DNA of 64,000 bases from Lachnospiraceae bacterium (GCA_017511045.1 JAFWLM010000120.1:1-64000); one strand, 5' to 3'; positions 34,526 to 43,243 are shown, numbered from the stretch's first letter. Numbers and translations: made by a program. Notes: a model not told the origin generated them from the letters alone.

Positions 34526-35764
34526 GTGAAAACGGTTTACAACGGAAGCAGAAGGTATAGCATAGAAACAGAGATGAAAATAAGAAGTAAAAGCGTAACT
34601 GAATATATTATGAGGGAGATCACCCATATCTGCCGGAGCATGAAGAAACGTGCGCCGGGCAGTGAGGGTGAGCGTGAAGCGGCGGAGTATATGGCAAAGA
34701 CGCTTGAGAACGAATGCGGATGTGAGAACGTGGTCACAGAATCGTTCAGCTTACATCCGGGTGCTTTTTACGGATACTTGTATTTCTCCTGCGTTTTTGA
34801 TGTGCTTACCTGCGCATTGTTCTTTGTGAACGGATGGTGCAGCATTGCGGCAGGCGTTATCTCGCTTCTTCTTTTTCTCCTCCAATTTGTCCTGTACTAC
34901 GAGATTATCGACCCTTTCTTCCCGAAAGCGGACAGCGTGAACGTCACGGCCATCCGTCCGTGCAACGGGGAGACGAAACGGCGCATCTTTATCAACGGAC
35001 ATGTTGATGCTGCCTGGGAGTGGCCGCTGAACTACTACTTTAATGGCATCGTTTTCGAGGCACATGGCGTTGTGGCTGTGGTCGGTGTGCTTTATTACAT
35101 TGCGCTTTCGATCTGCAGACTTGCAGGCGCGGGGAAATGGGTACTGACTGCCGGCCTCATTGGTATTGTCTTTGTGCCTGCGTGGATCGGCCTTTGCTTC
35201 TTGCGGAATAAAAGACTGGTGGTAGATGGTGCAAATGATAATCTTACCGGATGCTATCTGGGCATCGCGGTCTTAAAAGAAATGGAAGAGCAGGGCATCA
35301 CGTTTGAGAATACGGAGATTGGTGTGATCCTGACCGGCTCGGAAGAGAGCGGACTCAGAGGGGCGAAGGCTTGGTGCAAAGCTCATAAGGAAGAGTTTTC
35401 TGATGTTCCGACATATATCTATTCCTTTGATACGATTCACGATCCGAAGTTTCTGATGGTCAATAAAAGGGATCTGAACAGTACGCTGAAGGCGGATGCG
35501 GAGCTGGCGGATCTGTTCCTGAAAGGTGCTGAGAATGCGGGCGTTCCGTGTAAGAGTGGATATGTGCCGCCGATGGGCGGAGCGACAGACAGTGCCGCAT
35601 TCACAAAAGGCGGATTCCGCTCCATAGGCATCACCGGACTGAATCATAAACTTGAGGATTATTACCATACCCGGAGAGACAGCTATGATAACCTGAATGC
35701 CGAGGGCATCGAGAACTGCTATAAAGCCATCGTGCATACGATAAGGTTGATAGATAAGATGTGA
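34526..35764 (+). CDS. M28-family peptidase with membrane spans inserted
   Basis: 412 residues from a GTG with GGAG 6 bases upstream. M28 zinc aminopeptidase elements are present: GHVDAAWEW (His-x-Asp), GANDNLTG (Asp), GSEESGLRG (Glu-Glu) and YYHTRRDSYDN (His). The usual family has a compact domain; here four or five hydrophobic segments are inserted, two near 78-120 and more at 175-235, between the first sheet and the metal-ligand loop. It would be a membrane-embedded peptidase of unknown side; substrate unknown. It ends at a strong terminator. Confidence 0.75.
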   Translation: MKTVYNGSRRYSIETEMKIRSKSVTEYIMREITHICRSMKKRAPGSEGEREAAEYMAKTLENECGCENVVTESFSLHPGAFYGYLYFSCVFDVLTCALFFVNGWCSIAAGVISLLLFLLQFVLYYEIIDPFFPKADSVNVTAIRPCNGETKRRIFINGHVDAAWEWPLNYYFNGIVFEAHGVVAVVGVLYYIALSICRLAGAGKWVLTAGLIGIVFVPAWIGLCFLRNKRLVVDGANDNLTGCYLGIAVLKEMEEQGITFENTEIGVILTGSEESGLRGAKAWCKAHKEEFSDVPTYIYSFDTIHDPKFLMVNKRDLNSTLKADAELADLFLKGAENAGVPCKSGYVPPMGGATDSAAFTKGGFRSIGITGLNHKLEDYYHTRRDSYDNLNAEGIENCYKAIVHTIRLIDKM

Positions 35765-35776
35765 GAATAAACAAGG

Positions 35777-35809
35777 GAGCCTGTGAAGTGATCTTCACAG
35801 GCTCTTTTT
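35777..35809 (+). terminator. Terminator of the M28 peptidase gene
   Basis: GAGCCTGTGAAG-N4-CTTCACAGGCTC, a 12-bp perfect stem, then TTTTT. Confidence 0.9.
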
Positions 35810-35896
35810 CTATAATGCAGAAGTTGTAGAGGAAACGGAAATATCATACAATAAATAACAAAGCAGGGAATATGTAAGAATACAGGAGGTGTTGCT

Positions 35897-36565
35897 ATGT
35901 TCATTTTTTGGGGCGACGGTTCACAGGAAGCTATGGACCTCGTGGACAGCATTGTTGTCAGAAGCACGCAGAACTTCAACTGGACGTTTATCTTCATTCT
36001 TGCAGTCGTGTTTTATGTTTACTGGTCGGAGATCCATAAGAAAAACTATGAGGCGGTTTTCGCCGGGCTGGCACTTTACGGCGTGCACTGGCTCTATGAG
36101 ATCGCGAATGCTGTGATCGGACACATTTTTGGATATCCGCTTTGGTCAGTCTCCAATGAATCCACCACGTTTATTCTGCTGATCGGTGTGTGCTGGGAAC
36201 TGTCCATGATGTTCTCTCTTGCAGGTATCATTTCCTTCAAGATGCTTCCGCAGGACAGAACGAAGAAATATTTTTCGAAGAACGGAAAAGGAGGTATCAG
36301 CTGCAAACTGGCCGGGGCAATCGGCATGGCGCTTCTGTTTGCGCTTGTGGAGTCATTCCTTGCCGGGACCAGCAACCATTCCTTTATCTGGGTATATAAA
36401 TGGTGGGGAGTGCTGCCGGTATTTATCACGACTTACATCCCGTTCTTCCTTGCGGCTAACTACGTGCCCGACATGAAACCGAAAAAGAGAAAAGCTTTTC
36501 TTATTACGGAATGGGTTCTGGTGGCTGTGCTGTTGATCGTTTTGATTCCATTGGGGATAATTTAA
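35897..36565 (+). CDS. Multi-span membrane protein of unknown function
   Basis: 222 residues with about five or six hydrophobic segments (for example NWTFIFILAVVFYVYWS and LITEWVLVAVLLIVLIPLG). Charged loops carry HKKNYEAV and PQDRTKKYFSKNGK. No family motif is recognised. AGGAGGTG precedes the ATG. It lies 27 bases upstream of a nicotinamidase-like gene, so the genes from here to 38740 may form one operon. Confidence 0.7.
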   Translation: MFIFWGDGSQEAMDLVDSIVVRSTQNFNWTFIFILAVVFYVYWSEIHKKNYEAVFAGLALYGVHWLYEIANAVIGHIFGYPLWSVSNESTTFILLIGVCWELSMMFSLAGIISFKMLPQDRTKKYFSKNGKGGISCKLAGAIGMALLFALVESFLAGTSNHSFIWVYKWWGVLPVFITTYIPFFLAANYVPDMKPKKRKAFLITEWVLVAVLLIVLIPLGII

Positions 36566-36592
36566 ACTGGATTTGATAAGAGGCGAATGACT

Positions 36593-37174
36593 ATGAAAAA
36601 ACTACTGATTGTTGTTGACATGCAGAATGATTTTATCGATGGCTCGCTCGGAACTCCCGAGGCGCTTGCTATCGTTGAGGCGGTGAAAGAGAAGATCCGC
36701 TCGTATCCGCCGGAAGATGTGATCGCGACGATGGATACGCATGAGACGGATTATCTGAGCACGCAGGAAGGAAAGTTTCTTCCGGTGGAGCATTGCATCC
36801 GAGACACCCATGGCTGGGAGATCCGCGAGGATATTATGGAACTCCTTGATGAGGCGGAGATTTATGAGAAACCGACATTCGCATGCGAGGACCTGGCGCA
36901 GGATCTGCGGGGCTATGCGATGGATATGAAGGCGCGCGCCGATCGATTGAATGAGATTGCAGAGAACCCGGAGGAGACGGTCGGAGAACAGATCGAGTTG
37001 GAACTCGTCGGTCTTTGCACCGATATCTGTGTCGTCTCCAACGCACTGCTCCTGAAGGCATTGATGCCGGAAGTTAAGATCTCGGTCGACTCTTCCTGCT
37101 GTGCAGGCGTCACCCCGGAGAAGCATGCCGCTGCTTTGGAGACTATGAGGTCCTGCCAGGTGGTAGTGAAGTAG
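36593..37174 (+). CDS. Cysteine hydrolase, nicotinamidase/isochorismatase-like
   Basis: 193 residues from ATG 36593 (GAGGCG 9 bases upstream). The catalytic triad pattern of the family is visible: Asp9 (VVDMQNDF), a Lys in EKPTFACE, and Cys in ELVGLCTDICVVSNA. Metal-binding DTHETDY also fits nicotinamidase, which turns nicotinamide into nicotinate for NAD salvage. A Glu-rich insert (RADRLNEIAENPEETVGEQ) before the Cys is longer than usual. The neighbours do not include other NAD genes, so nicotinamidase is likely but not certain. Confidence 0.82.
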   Translation: MKKLLIVVDMQNDFIDGSLGTPEALAIVEAVKEKIRSYPPEDVIATMDTHETDYLSTQEGKFLPVEHCIRDTHGWEIREDIMELLDEAEIYEKPTFACEDLAQDLRGYAMDMKARADRLNEIAENPEETVGEQIELELVGLCTDICVVSNALLLKALMPEVKISVDSSCCAGVTPEKHAAALETMRSCQVVVK

Positions 37175-37200
37175 AGAGGCTGAAAGCAGAGGAGACGGAA

Positions 37201-38157
37201 ATGTACTATTTGGGGATTGATATCGGAGGCACTGGTTTAAAAGCGGGACTGGTAGACGAAGCGGGAACGATCATTGCAAGAAAGAGCGTTCCTGTGGATG
37301 CAAAGCATCCTGATTTTGACCATTATCTGGCGGAAGAACTTGCGTCGCTTACAAAACAGCTGCTTTTTGAAAACGATCTTTCAGTCAATGACATTCCTTA
37401 TGTAGGGATAGGGGTCCCTGGCCCCTGCGATGATAAGAACGGGCTCTTTCTTTTTGCTCCGAATCTTCCGGTCCGGAATATGGAACTTCGCAGATTGTTT
37501 CAGGAGCAGTTGGATATCCCGGTCCGTTTGGGAAATGATGCAAACTGTGCGGCGCTTGGTGAATACCGCGTCGGCGCGGGCAAACAATACAGCAGTATGG
37601 TCCTGATCACCTTAGGGACCGGAGTCGGAACAGGGATCATTCTGGACGGCAAAATGTGGACCGGCTGCAACGGTGTCGGAGCGGAAGGCGGCCATATGGT
37701 CGTAAGACCGGGAGGCCTTGAGTGTGGCTGCGGAAGGAAAGGATGTTTCGAAGTCTATGCTTCTGCAAGCGGTCTGATCCGTATGGCGGTCGAACAGATG
37801 AGAAACGACAAAGACAGTCTGTTGTGGTCGCTTGCTGACGGGGCAGAGGAAAATGTGACCGGGCGTATCGTTTTCCGCGCGGCGGAAGAAAAAGATCCGA
37901 CAGCGGAAAAGGTGTTGGATGAATATATCGATGTTCTTTCAGAGGGATGTCTGGATATCATCAATCTGCTGCAGCCTGAAGTGGTCGTTTTAGGCGGAGG
38001 CATCTCCGGAGCTTCGGACGCGCTGCTTTTAGAGCCGCTTCGTGAGAGAACATACGGAAGGGATATGGCGAAATACAGCCTTCCAAAGACAACGATTGTA
38101 AAGGCCGAGCTGGGCAACGATGCAGGGATCATCGGTGCCGCTTTTCTGGGTGCTTGA
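37201..38157 (+). CDS. ROK-family kinase, glucokinase-like
   Basis: 318 residues. The phosphate-binding start DIGGTGLKAGLVD, the sugar-binding NDANCAALGEY, the ROK signature EGGHMVVRPGGLECGCGR and GCFEVYAS zinc/ROK motif, and LGGGISGASD are all present. It phosphorylates a sugar such as glucose or N-acetylmannosamine with ATP. AGAGGAGAC precedes the ATG. It lies 26 bases after the nicotinamidase-like gene and 31 before the next, so cotranscription is likely. Confidence 0.93.
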   Translation: MYYLGIDIGGTGLKAGLVDEAGTIIARKSVPVDAKHPDFDHYLAEELASLTKQLLFENDLSVNDIPYVGIGVPGPCDDKNGLFLFAPNLPVRNMELRRLFQEQLDIPVRLGNDANCAALGEYRVGAGKQYSSMVLITLGTGVGTGIILDGKMWTGCNGVGAEGGHMVVRPGGLECGCGRKGCFEVYASASGLIRMAVEQMRNDKDSLLWSLADGAEENVTGRIVFRAAEEKDPTAEKVLDEYIDVLSEGCLDIINLLQPEVVVLGGGISGASDALLLEPLRERTYGRDMAKYSLPKTTIVKAELGNDAGIIGAAFLGA

Positions 38158-38188
38158 AAAGAACTGCTGTTAGGAGAGGAGACCAACA

Positions 38189-38740
38189 TTGGAATTACTG
38201 CATGGATCACCAAAAGATATGACAGGAAGAGAGGAGCGCGAGGTCCGGGCTTATGCGCTGCTGGATGAACTGGGCGTGGAGTTTGACCGGACGGATCATC
38301 CGGACGAGCCTGCGACCAGCATGGAAGTCTGCGCTGAGATCGACGCGATCCTGGACGTGCGTATCTGCAAAAACCTGTTCCTCTGCAACCGGCAGAAAAC
38401 GGCGTTTTATCTGCTGATCATGCCGGGCGACAAACCTTTTAAAACAAAGGAACTTTCGGGCCAGCTTGGGATCAGCCGCCTTTCCTTTGCGGACGAGGAG
38501 CATATGAAGGAGTATCTGGATCTGCTTCCGGGGAGCGTTTCTGTGCTGGGACTGATGAATGACAAAGAGCACAAGGTCCGCCTGGTGATCGACGAGGATG
38601 TTTTGAAAGAGGAAATGTTCGGATGCCATCCGTGCATGAATACCAGCTCCATCCGCTTCCGTACCAAGGATCTGATAGAAAAGATCCTGCCGGCGCTGGG
38701 CATCACTTATGATGTTGTGCATCTGGTGGGTGTGGAGTAA
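38189..38740 (+). CDS. YbaK/ProX-type aminoacyl-tRNA editing protein
   Basis: 183 residues from a TTG start with GGAGAGGAG about 8 bases upstream. The fold shown by the YbaK domain begins at VRAYALLDELGVEFDRTDHPD and carries the KNLFLC region (Lys near 57) and a late GCHPCMNTSSI active-site loop with His/Cys. Such free-standing proteins clear Ala from tRNA-Pro (ProXp-ala/PrdX). It lies at the end of a likely operon with the ROK kinase. A REP-like hairpin follows at once. Confidence 0.85.
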   Translation: MELLHGSPKDMTGREEREVRAYALLDELGVEFDRTDHPDEPATSMEVCAEIDAILDVRICKNLFLCNRQKTAFYLLIMPGDKPFKTKELSGQLGISRLSFADEEHMKEYLDLLPGSVSVLGLMNDKEHKVRLVIDEDVLKEEMFGCHPCMNTSSIRFRTKDLIEKILPALGITYDVVHLVGVE

Positions 38741-38767
38741 AGAGACAGGGGACGGTTCTCTGTCTCT
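38741..38767. repeat. REP-like hairpin, copy 6
   Basis: AGAGACAGGGGACGGTTCTC then TGTCTCT: the cleanest form of the family, immediately after the stop codon. Confidence 0.8.
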
Positions 38768-38789
38768 TCCAAAAAAGTTAATCTGATCC

Positions 38790-38821
38790 AGAGCTCATGG
38801 ACAAATCCATGAGCTCTTGTT
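38790..38821 (+). terminator. Terminator after the editing-protein gene
   Basis: AGAGCTCATGGA-N4-TCCATGAGCTCT, a perfect 12-bp stem, followed by TGTTATAT. Confidence 0.75.
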
Positions 38822-38898
38822 ATATAATAGGATGTAGTTCGACAATATAAGTAGAAGAAGCTTATCGGTTAGGTGCTCTGACATTTTTTGAATTACAT

Positions 38899-39195
38899 TT
38901 CTCAACGTGACACCTTACAAACGCACCTCCGTTGAGAAAACTGCTTTTTTGATAAAGGAAAACGGTGCGATTTGTGTAAAAAAAGGACTATTATGCACTG
39001 CTTCTCAACGGCAACCCCGATGGTTCCAGTTCCGTTGAGAAAACCATAGATTTTTCTCAACGGATTAAGAAGTATAGACAATGCCGTTGAGAAAACGCTG
39101 AAAAAGATTGAAAAATTGCTGTTTTTTTGCTCGAAAAAGAGTCAAATGAAAAAGATTCTCAACGGATTAACCATTACTGGAGCTGCCGTTGAGAA
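38899..39195. repeat. Array of four hairpins with constant arms and 20-nt loops (family B)
   Basis: Arm TTCTCAACGG and its complement CCGTTGAGAA form four stems: 38899-38938 (one mismatch in the left arm), 39002-39041, 39054-39093 and 39156-39195. Each loop is exactly 20 nt and, apart from ATTAA at the start of the last two, unlike the others. Starts are 103, 52 and 102 bp apart, i.e. multiples of about 51. Gaps are A/T-rich. No gene is supported between 38741 and 39275. Confidence 0.85.
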
Positions 39196-39275
39196 ACGGC
39201 AAAAAAATAAAGACGGCAAACAGAATCAAAACAGCAAAAAACAACGTATCTCAGTGTCCAAATGGAGGCAGGAAA

Positions 39276-39605
39276 ATGAGAAAGATGATTGCGTACTGTG
39301 GACTGGATTGCGAAAAGTGTGATGCCTATCTGGCAACAGTGAATGACGATAATGCTCTGCGGGAGAAAACTGCCCGGCTTTGGAGTGAATTGAATCAGGT
39401 TGACATAACAGCGGAACAGATCAACTGTGAAGGTTGCCGCACAGATGGTCTCAAAACAGTTTATTGCGACAGCTTATGCGAGATCCGAAAATGTGCTGTG
39501 AAAAAAGGAATGGACACTTGCGGCAGCTGTCCGGAAATGGATACGTGCCGGACGGTCAGTATGGTTATTGGCAATAACCAGGAAGCGTTAAGAAATTTGA
39601 AATGA
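39276..39605 (+). CDS. DUF3795-type cysteine-rich protein
   Basis: 109 residues from ATG 39276 (GGAGG 9 bases upstream); codons upstream to 39189 come from the repeat region. The start AYCGLDCEKCDAYLAT and the later CEGCRTDG, CEIRKCAVKKG and CGSCPEMDTC show the Cys spacing of DUF3795 proteins, probably a metal- or iron-sulfur-binding fold. Function unknown. Its stop overlaps the start of the symporter gene (ATGA). Confidence 0.85.
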   Translation: MRKMIAYCGLDCEKCDAYLATVNDDNALREKTARLWSELNQVDITAEQINCEGCRTDGLKTVYCDSLCEIRKCAVKKGMDTCGSCPEMDTCRTVSMVIGNNQEALRNLK

Positions 39606-41212
39606 GTAATAAAAAATCCAAGTCGCTTGAAATACCGGTCGCGGTAGAGAACTTTGCGGAAGCGAATTCGTTTATCGGGGGAAGGCTGAAACGGAATAAC
39701 ATCAGCAAAGAGATCCGGCAGGAGACTCATCTGATCTTTGAGTCTCTGTTTCATAACATGCTTGCGCAGGGCTTTGATCAGGACACGATCTTAAAGATCA
39801 AGATCCAAAAGAGCTTTGGAGAGATCAATATTAAACTTGGTTTTGAAGGTCAGCAGTTTGTGCTGGACAGCAATGCAGGCGGCAGCTTAACACCGGAAGA
39901 AAGTATTTTGCAGGCATACAGCGATAAGCTCGAGCATAGCTATCAAAGCGGCTATAACCTGATCAATATCAAAGTGCACAAAAGCTTTCTGAATACGCTG
40001 CTTCTTGGTTTTTCCGCAATCATCTTTGCAATTCTGGTTTATATTCCGATCAGTATTTGCATGAGTCCGGAAATGCAGTTAAAACTGGCAGACAACATTG
40101 TGTTCCCTCTGGTGAAGATGTTTTCCAATGCGATGCTGATGATCGGTGCGCCGGTCACATTCTTCTCGTTCCTGAATAACTTCACAGATATTCATATTCT
40201 GTCTTCCAGAAACTCTGAGGGAAGCAAGCTGCAGGCCAAAACGATCATCACTTCTGTGGTCGCTATCCTTTTAGCGATCGTTGCCGGTTTTATTATTGCG
40301 GCTATACTGAATGCGCAGCTGGGCAACATCTCCCTGGCGAGCGGGCTTGATCCTGTCCCATCGGTCGGGGAACTGATCGAATCGCTGGTGCCGCCAAGCA
40401 TCTTTACGCCGTTTGAAACGATCATGCCGTTCCCGCTGATCATTGTGGCGCTGATCGTTGCCTACGCGTTCTGTACCGTTGGAAAGTATTTCAACAAAAT
40501 GAAAAAAGCAGTCGATGCCTGCTATACTTTATTTTCCAGAATGCTGCATATCGTTATGTATGCATTCCCGTTCTATTGTTTTCTGGCGCTGCTGTATCCG
40601 ATGCTTGAAAGCGGGTTCAGCATCCTTTTATCGTATTTGTATATTATCTTGTTATCATTATTAAGTCTGGTGCTTCTTATCGTTTTCTATTTGCTTCGCC
40701 TTATTTGCGGCGGCGTGAAACTGAAGCCATTCTTAAAACATCTTCCGGCATTGCTGAGGGAGAATTATAAGATTGGGTCAGCGATTGATGCTGTACCGTT
40801 TAATGTACGCTATTGTACGAGGAACTATGGGATGGACCGCAAACGGATCACCAATAAGTTTGCCATTCTCGCCCAGATCAATCTGGATGGAAACTGCTAT
40901 CTCATCATGCTGATCTCGATGCTGTTCATTTTCATGATGGTGAGCAGGGCTTCCTGGTTCCATATTCTGGTGATCGCGATCATGGTCTTGTTCCTTTCTT
41001 TCGGCGCGCCGAACCAGCCGGGCTCGATCCTGATCGGGGCTTTGATCATCGCGCTGTTTTTGAAAGCGGACGCGCTGATACCGACGGCGCTCATTCTGGA
41101 AGCGTTCTTCGGGGTCACGCAGAATCTGATCAATGTGACAGGCGACGTCATAACCGTCGCAATAGAAGAGAAGTATGTGTGGAAAGGGCAGAACTCAGGG
41201 GTTGCGAAATGA
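39602..41212 (+). CDS. SDF (dicarboxylate/cation) symporter with N-terminal soluble domain
   Basis: 536 residues. From about residue 130 there are eight or so spans with hairpin-loop elements of the SDF family (sodium- or proton-coupled uptake of dicarboxylates and amino acids): MLMIGAPVTFFSFL and SFGAPNQPGSILIGAL. The first ~110 residues are soluble and look like the anti-sigma/histidine-kinase ATPase fold (FAEANSFIGGRL ... QETHLIFESLFHNM ... GEINIKLGFEGQQF) without an obvious full nucleotide-binding motif. Ordinary SDF proteins are ~400-430 residues, so this is a fusion. The next gene overlaps its stop. Confidence 0.82.
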   Translation: MSNKKSKSLEIPVAVENFAEANSFIGGRLKRNNISKEIRQETHLIFESLFHNMLAQGFDQDTILKIKIQKSFGEINIKLGFEGQQFVLDSNAGGSLTPEESILQAYSDKLEHSYQSGYNLINIKVHKSFLNTLLLGFSAIIFAILVYIPISICMSPEMQLKLADNIVFPLVKMFSNAMLMIGAPVTFFSFLNNFTDIHILSSRNSEGSKLQAKTIITSVVAILLAIVAGFIIAAILNAQLGNISLASGLDPVPSVGELIESLVPPSIFTPFETIMPFPLIIVALIVAYAFCTVGKYFNKMKKAVDACYTLFSRMLHIVMYAFPFYCFLALLYPMLESGFSILLSYLYIILLSLLSLVLLIVFYLLRLICGGVKLKPFLKHLPALLRENYKIGSAIDAVPFNVRYCTRNYGMDRKRITNKFAILAQINLDGNCYLIMLISMLFIFMMVSRASWFHILVIAIMVLFLSFGAPNQPGSILIGALIIALFLKADALIPTALILEAFFGVTQNLINVTGDVITVAIEEKYVWKGQNSGVAK

Positions 41213-41436
41213 AACTGTTCGGAAAGAAAAAGGACAACAGAATACCCGTCGTCCAGAGTGACAAGTATGAGCTGGTCCTTCGCTGCAGCATTTGCAACGG
41301 AGAACAGATCCTGTGCACGAAAGACAGGGAGACTGGCGAGCAACAGGAGCTGATGCTGATCAAATCTTTCGACGAACTAAAAGAAGTTTGTGAAGCAAAT
41401 CATATCGATCCGACGACGGTAAAGAAGGAGTTTTGA
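41209..41436 (+). CDS. Small protein of unknown function
   Basis: 75 residues from ATG 41209, overlapping the symporter stop (ATGA), which argues for translational coupling; the frame upstream to 41179 lies inside the symporter gene. One CSICNGEQ Cys pair is seen, with a mixed charged sequence and a final TTVKKEF. No membrane span. It may be a cytoplasmic partner of the symporter; inference from coupling only. Confidence 0.7.
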   Translation: MKLFGKKKDNRIPVVQSDKYELVLRCSICNGEQILCTKDRETGEQQELMLIKSFDELKEVCEANHIDPTTVKKEF

Positions 41437-41439
41437 AGT

Positions 41440-41553
41440 ATGGACGCATTTAATCAGTTTATGAAAGCCCCATGGGCACCTATCGCTGTAATGGCCATTA
41501 TCGTTGTAGTTGTTATTATCGTTACTACAGTGAATCATTCGAGAAAGAAATAA
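41440..41553 (+). CDS. 37-residue single-span membrane protein
   Basis: MDAFNQFMKAPWAPIAVMAI then a run of V and I, ending VNHSRKK: one membrane helix with a basic C-terminal end. AAGGAG lies 9 bases before the ATG, three bases after the previous stop. With the symporter and the 75-residue gene it forms a tight three-gene unit, so a small subunit of the transporter is plausible. It is followed by a strong terminator. Confidence 0.72.
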   Translation: MDAFNQFMKAPWAPIAVMAIIVVVVIIVTTVNHSRKK

Positions 41554-41560
41554 TAGAGAA

Positions 41561-41597
41561 AAACAAAACCTCCGCATTGTTGTGGAGGTTTGTTTTG
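41561..41597 (+). terminator. Terminator of the symporter operon
   Basis: AAACAAAACCTCC-N10-GGAGGTTTGTTTT, a long stem with T-rich end; it works in both directions. Confidence 0.88.
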
Positions 41598-41610
41598 AAA
41601 GGAAGGAGAA

Positions 41611-41637
41611 GGAGACAAAGAACTGTCCCCTGTCTCC
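41611..41637. repeat. REP-like hairpin, copy 7
   Basis: GGAGACAAAGAACTGTCCCC then TGTCTCC. It lies between converging genes. Confidence 0.75.
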
Positions 41638-41654
41638 TTTGGATGATCTAATAA

Positions 41655-42170
41655 TTATTTGATGGATGCGCCGAATGCTTCCAGATCTGCGAGAATTGCT
41701 TCTGTCTTCTGGTCATCGCCATTCACTTCTTTGATTCCGAGGTCTTCTGCCTCAAAGAATCCAACCATAGTTTTATACTGTGCTTCGAGTCCTTCATAAA
41801 CGTTTGGTGAATGGGAACTCAGGATCATCGCATACTTTGTTGCAGCCGGTTTAAACGGCGCATAGAATCTTGTGACTGCAGACTGCAGCTGTCCGCTGAA
41901 TCCGAAGTAGTGAACCGGTGAAGCTAATACGATCATTTCAGCACTTGCAAGTTCCGGATAGAGATTCTGCATGTCATCTTTCTGGATGCACTTCCCTTCA
42001 CCTTTGGTGTGGCACCAGTTGCAGCCGAGGCAGCCATTGATCTTCATGGTTCCGATTGGACATTCTACAACTTCATGTCCTGCGTTCTGTGCACCTTTTG
42101 TAAAGGCATCAATTAGAGCTTTTGTATTTCCGTTTGCATGCGGACTTCCGTTTAATACTAAGATTTTCAT
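41655..42170 (-). CDS. Flavodoxin-like NAD(P)H-dependent FMN reductase
   Basis: 171 residues. LVLNGSPHANGNTKALIDAF is the phosphate-binding loop and GCLGCNWCHTKGEGKCIQKDDM the Cys-rich segment of iron-sulfur flavoprotein-like oxidoreductases; FSGQLQSAVTRFY follows in the flavin domain. It binds FMN and transfers electrons from NAD(P)H. A close paralog lies at 43257, on the other side of the divergent amidohydrolase gene. GGAGG precedes the ATG. Confidence 0.9.
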   Translation of the reverse strand: MKILVLNGSPHANGNTKALIDAFTKGAQNAGHEVVECPIGTMKINGCLGCNWCHTKGEGKCIQKDDMQNLYPELASAEMIVLASPVHYFGFSGQLQSAVTRFYAPFKPAATKYAMILSSHSPNVYEGLEAQYKTMVGFFEAEDLGIKEVNGDDQKTEAILADLEAFGASIK

Positions 42171-42307
42171 ATTGATAACCTCCTTAAAACGTATCGTTAT
42201 TCAATCGTATATTTGTTTTGTGATGTGATTAAATTATAACATTTTGATTTTGAATTCGTCTATTGTACAATGGAATACAATGAGAATCAGGAAGACTGGA
42301 GAGAAAA
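42171..42307. promoter_or_regulatory. Divergent promoter region between flavoprotein and amidohydrolase genes
   Basis: ATTGTACAAT (42262-42271) is a perfect palindrome and ACAAT recurs at 42277-42281, giving ATTGT-N10-ACAAT. AT-rich -10-like words (TATAAC) lie between. No regulator gene is next to it, so the protein that binds is unknown. Confidence 0.35.
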
Positions 42308-43243
42308 ATGAAACTGAAAGAACGTATTGATACTCATACCCATTATCTGCCGCCGGCATATAATGCAATGCTGGACCGGAGAGATCTGCACTTTTTGGAT
42401 GGAGGTTTTCCCCGTCCAGAGTGGAGCGCGGAGATCCATCTGAAGAACATGGAGACACTTTCGATTACGAAGGCATATCTTTCTCTGTCTTCTCCGCATC
42501 TGCATATGGGAGATAAAGCTGAGGCAGTAGAAACCGCGCGAGGCTGTAATGAGTTTGGTGCAGAGCTGATGAAAAAGTATCCGGAGAAATTTGGCATTAT
42601 GGCAAGTCTTCCGCTTCCGGAAATAGAGGCGTCTGTTGATGAGGTCCGTTATTGCGCAAAGAAGCTGGACATCCGGGGATTCTGTCTGATGACAAATTCC
42701 AATGGGATCTATCTCGGCGATCCGATGTTTGATCCCGTGATGGAAGAACTGAACCGGGTTCATGCGGTGGTCAGTCTCCATCCGACACAGCCGGGAGCCG
42801 TTCCTTCGGGAGTGTGCGAAAAGCTTCCGTTCCCGCTGATGGAGTTTTTCTTCGACACGAGCAGAACGGTGATCAATCTGATCCTGAACCGCGTGCCGCA
42901 GAGATTCCCGAACGTTCGCTTCATCATTCCGCATGCCGGTGCTGTGCTTCCGATCCTCGGCGACCGCCTTGCCGGAATCTCCGCAGTTCTTCCGGGTTTT
43001 GATGGTGTAGATGTCAGAGGAAGCCTGCAGGATATGTATTTTGATCTTGCCGGGATGATCTTTCCGACCCAGGTGGAAAACCTGAATCTTTTGGGCGTTC
43101 CGAAAGAGCATCTGTTGTACGGAAGTGATGGAACTTTTACCCCGGTTCCGCTTTGCGTGAAACTGGCCGAAAAAATGGACAGCTTGGATGGGGTTGAAAT
43201 AATATATATGAACAATCCGAAAAGCTTGTTTGAAAAGTATTGA
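42308..43243 (+). CDS. Amidohydrolase-2 family protein
   Basis: 311 residues. RIDTHTHYLPP gives the first metal ligands, HPTQPGAVP, IPHAGAVLP and YGSDGTF the others, the order seen in ACMSD-type decarboxylases and related hydrolases. The substrate is unknown. GGAGAG precedes the ATG. It is followed by the second flavodoxin-like gene 13 bases on, so an aromatic-compound reduction/decarboxylation unit is possible. It differs from the protein at 26866, which has EEH instead of HTH. Confidence 0.85.
   Translation: MKLKERIDTHTHYLPPAYNAMLDRRDLHFLDGGFPRPEWSAEIHLKNMETLSITKAYLSLSSPHLHMGDKAEAVETARGCNEFGAELMKKYPEKFGIMASLPLPEIEASVDEVRYCAKKLDIRGFCLMTNSNGIYLGDPMFDPVMEELNRVHAVVSLHPTQPGAVPSGVCEKLPFPLMEFFFDTSRTVINLILNRVPQRFPNVRFIIPHAGAVLPILGDRLAGISAVLPGFDGVDVRGSLQDMYFDLAGMIFPTQVENLNLLGVPKEHLLYGSDGTFTPVPLCVKLAEKMDSLDGVEIIYMNNPKSLFEKY

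Noticed and set aside
38899..39195. CRISPR array
   Set aside because: The constant parts are inverted arms of hairpins, not direct repeats, and no cas gene is nearby.
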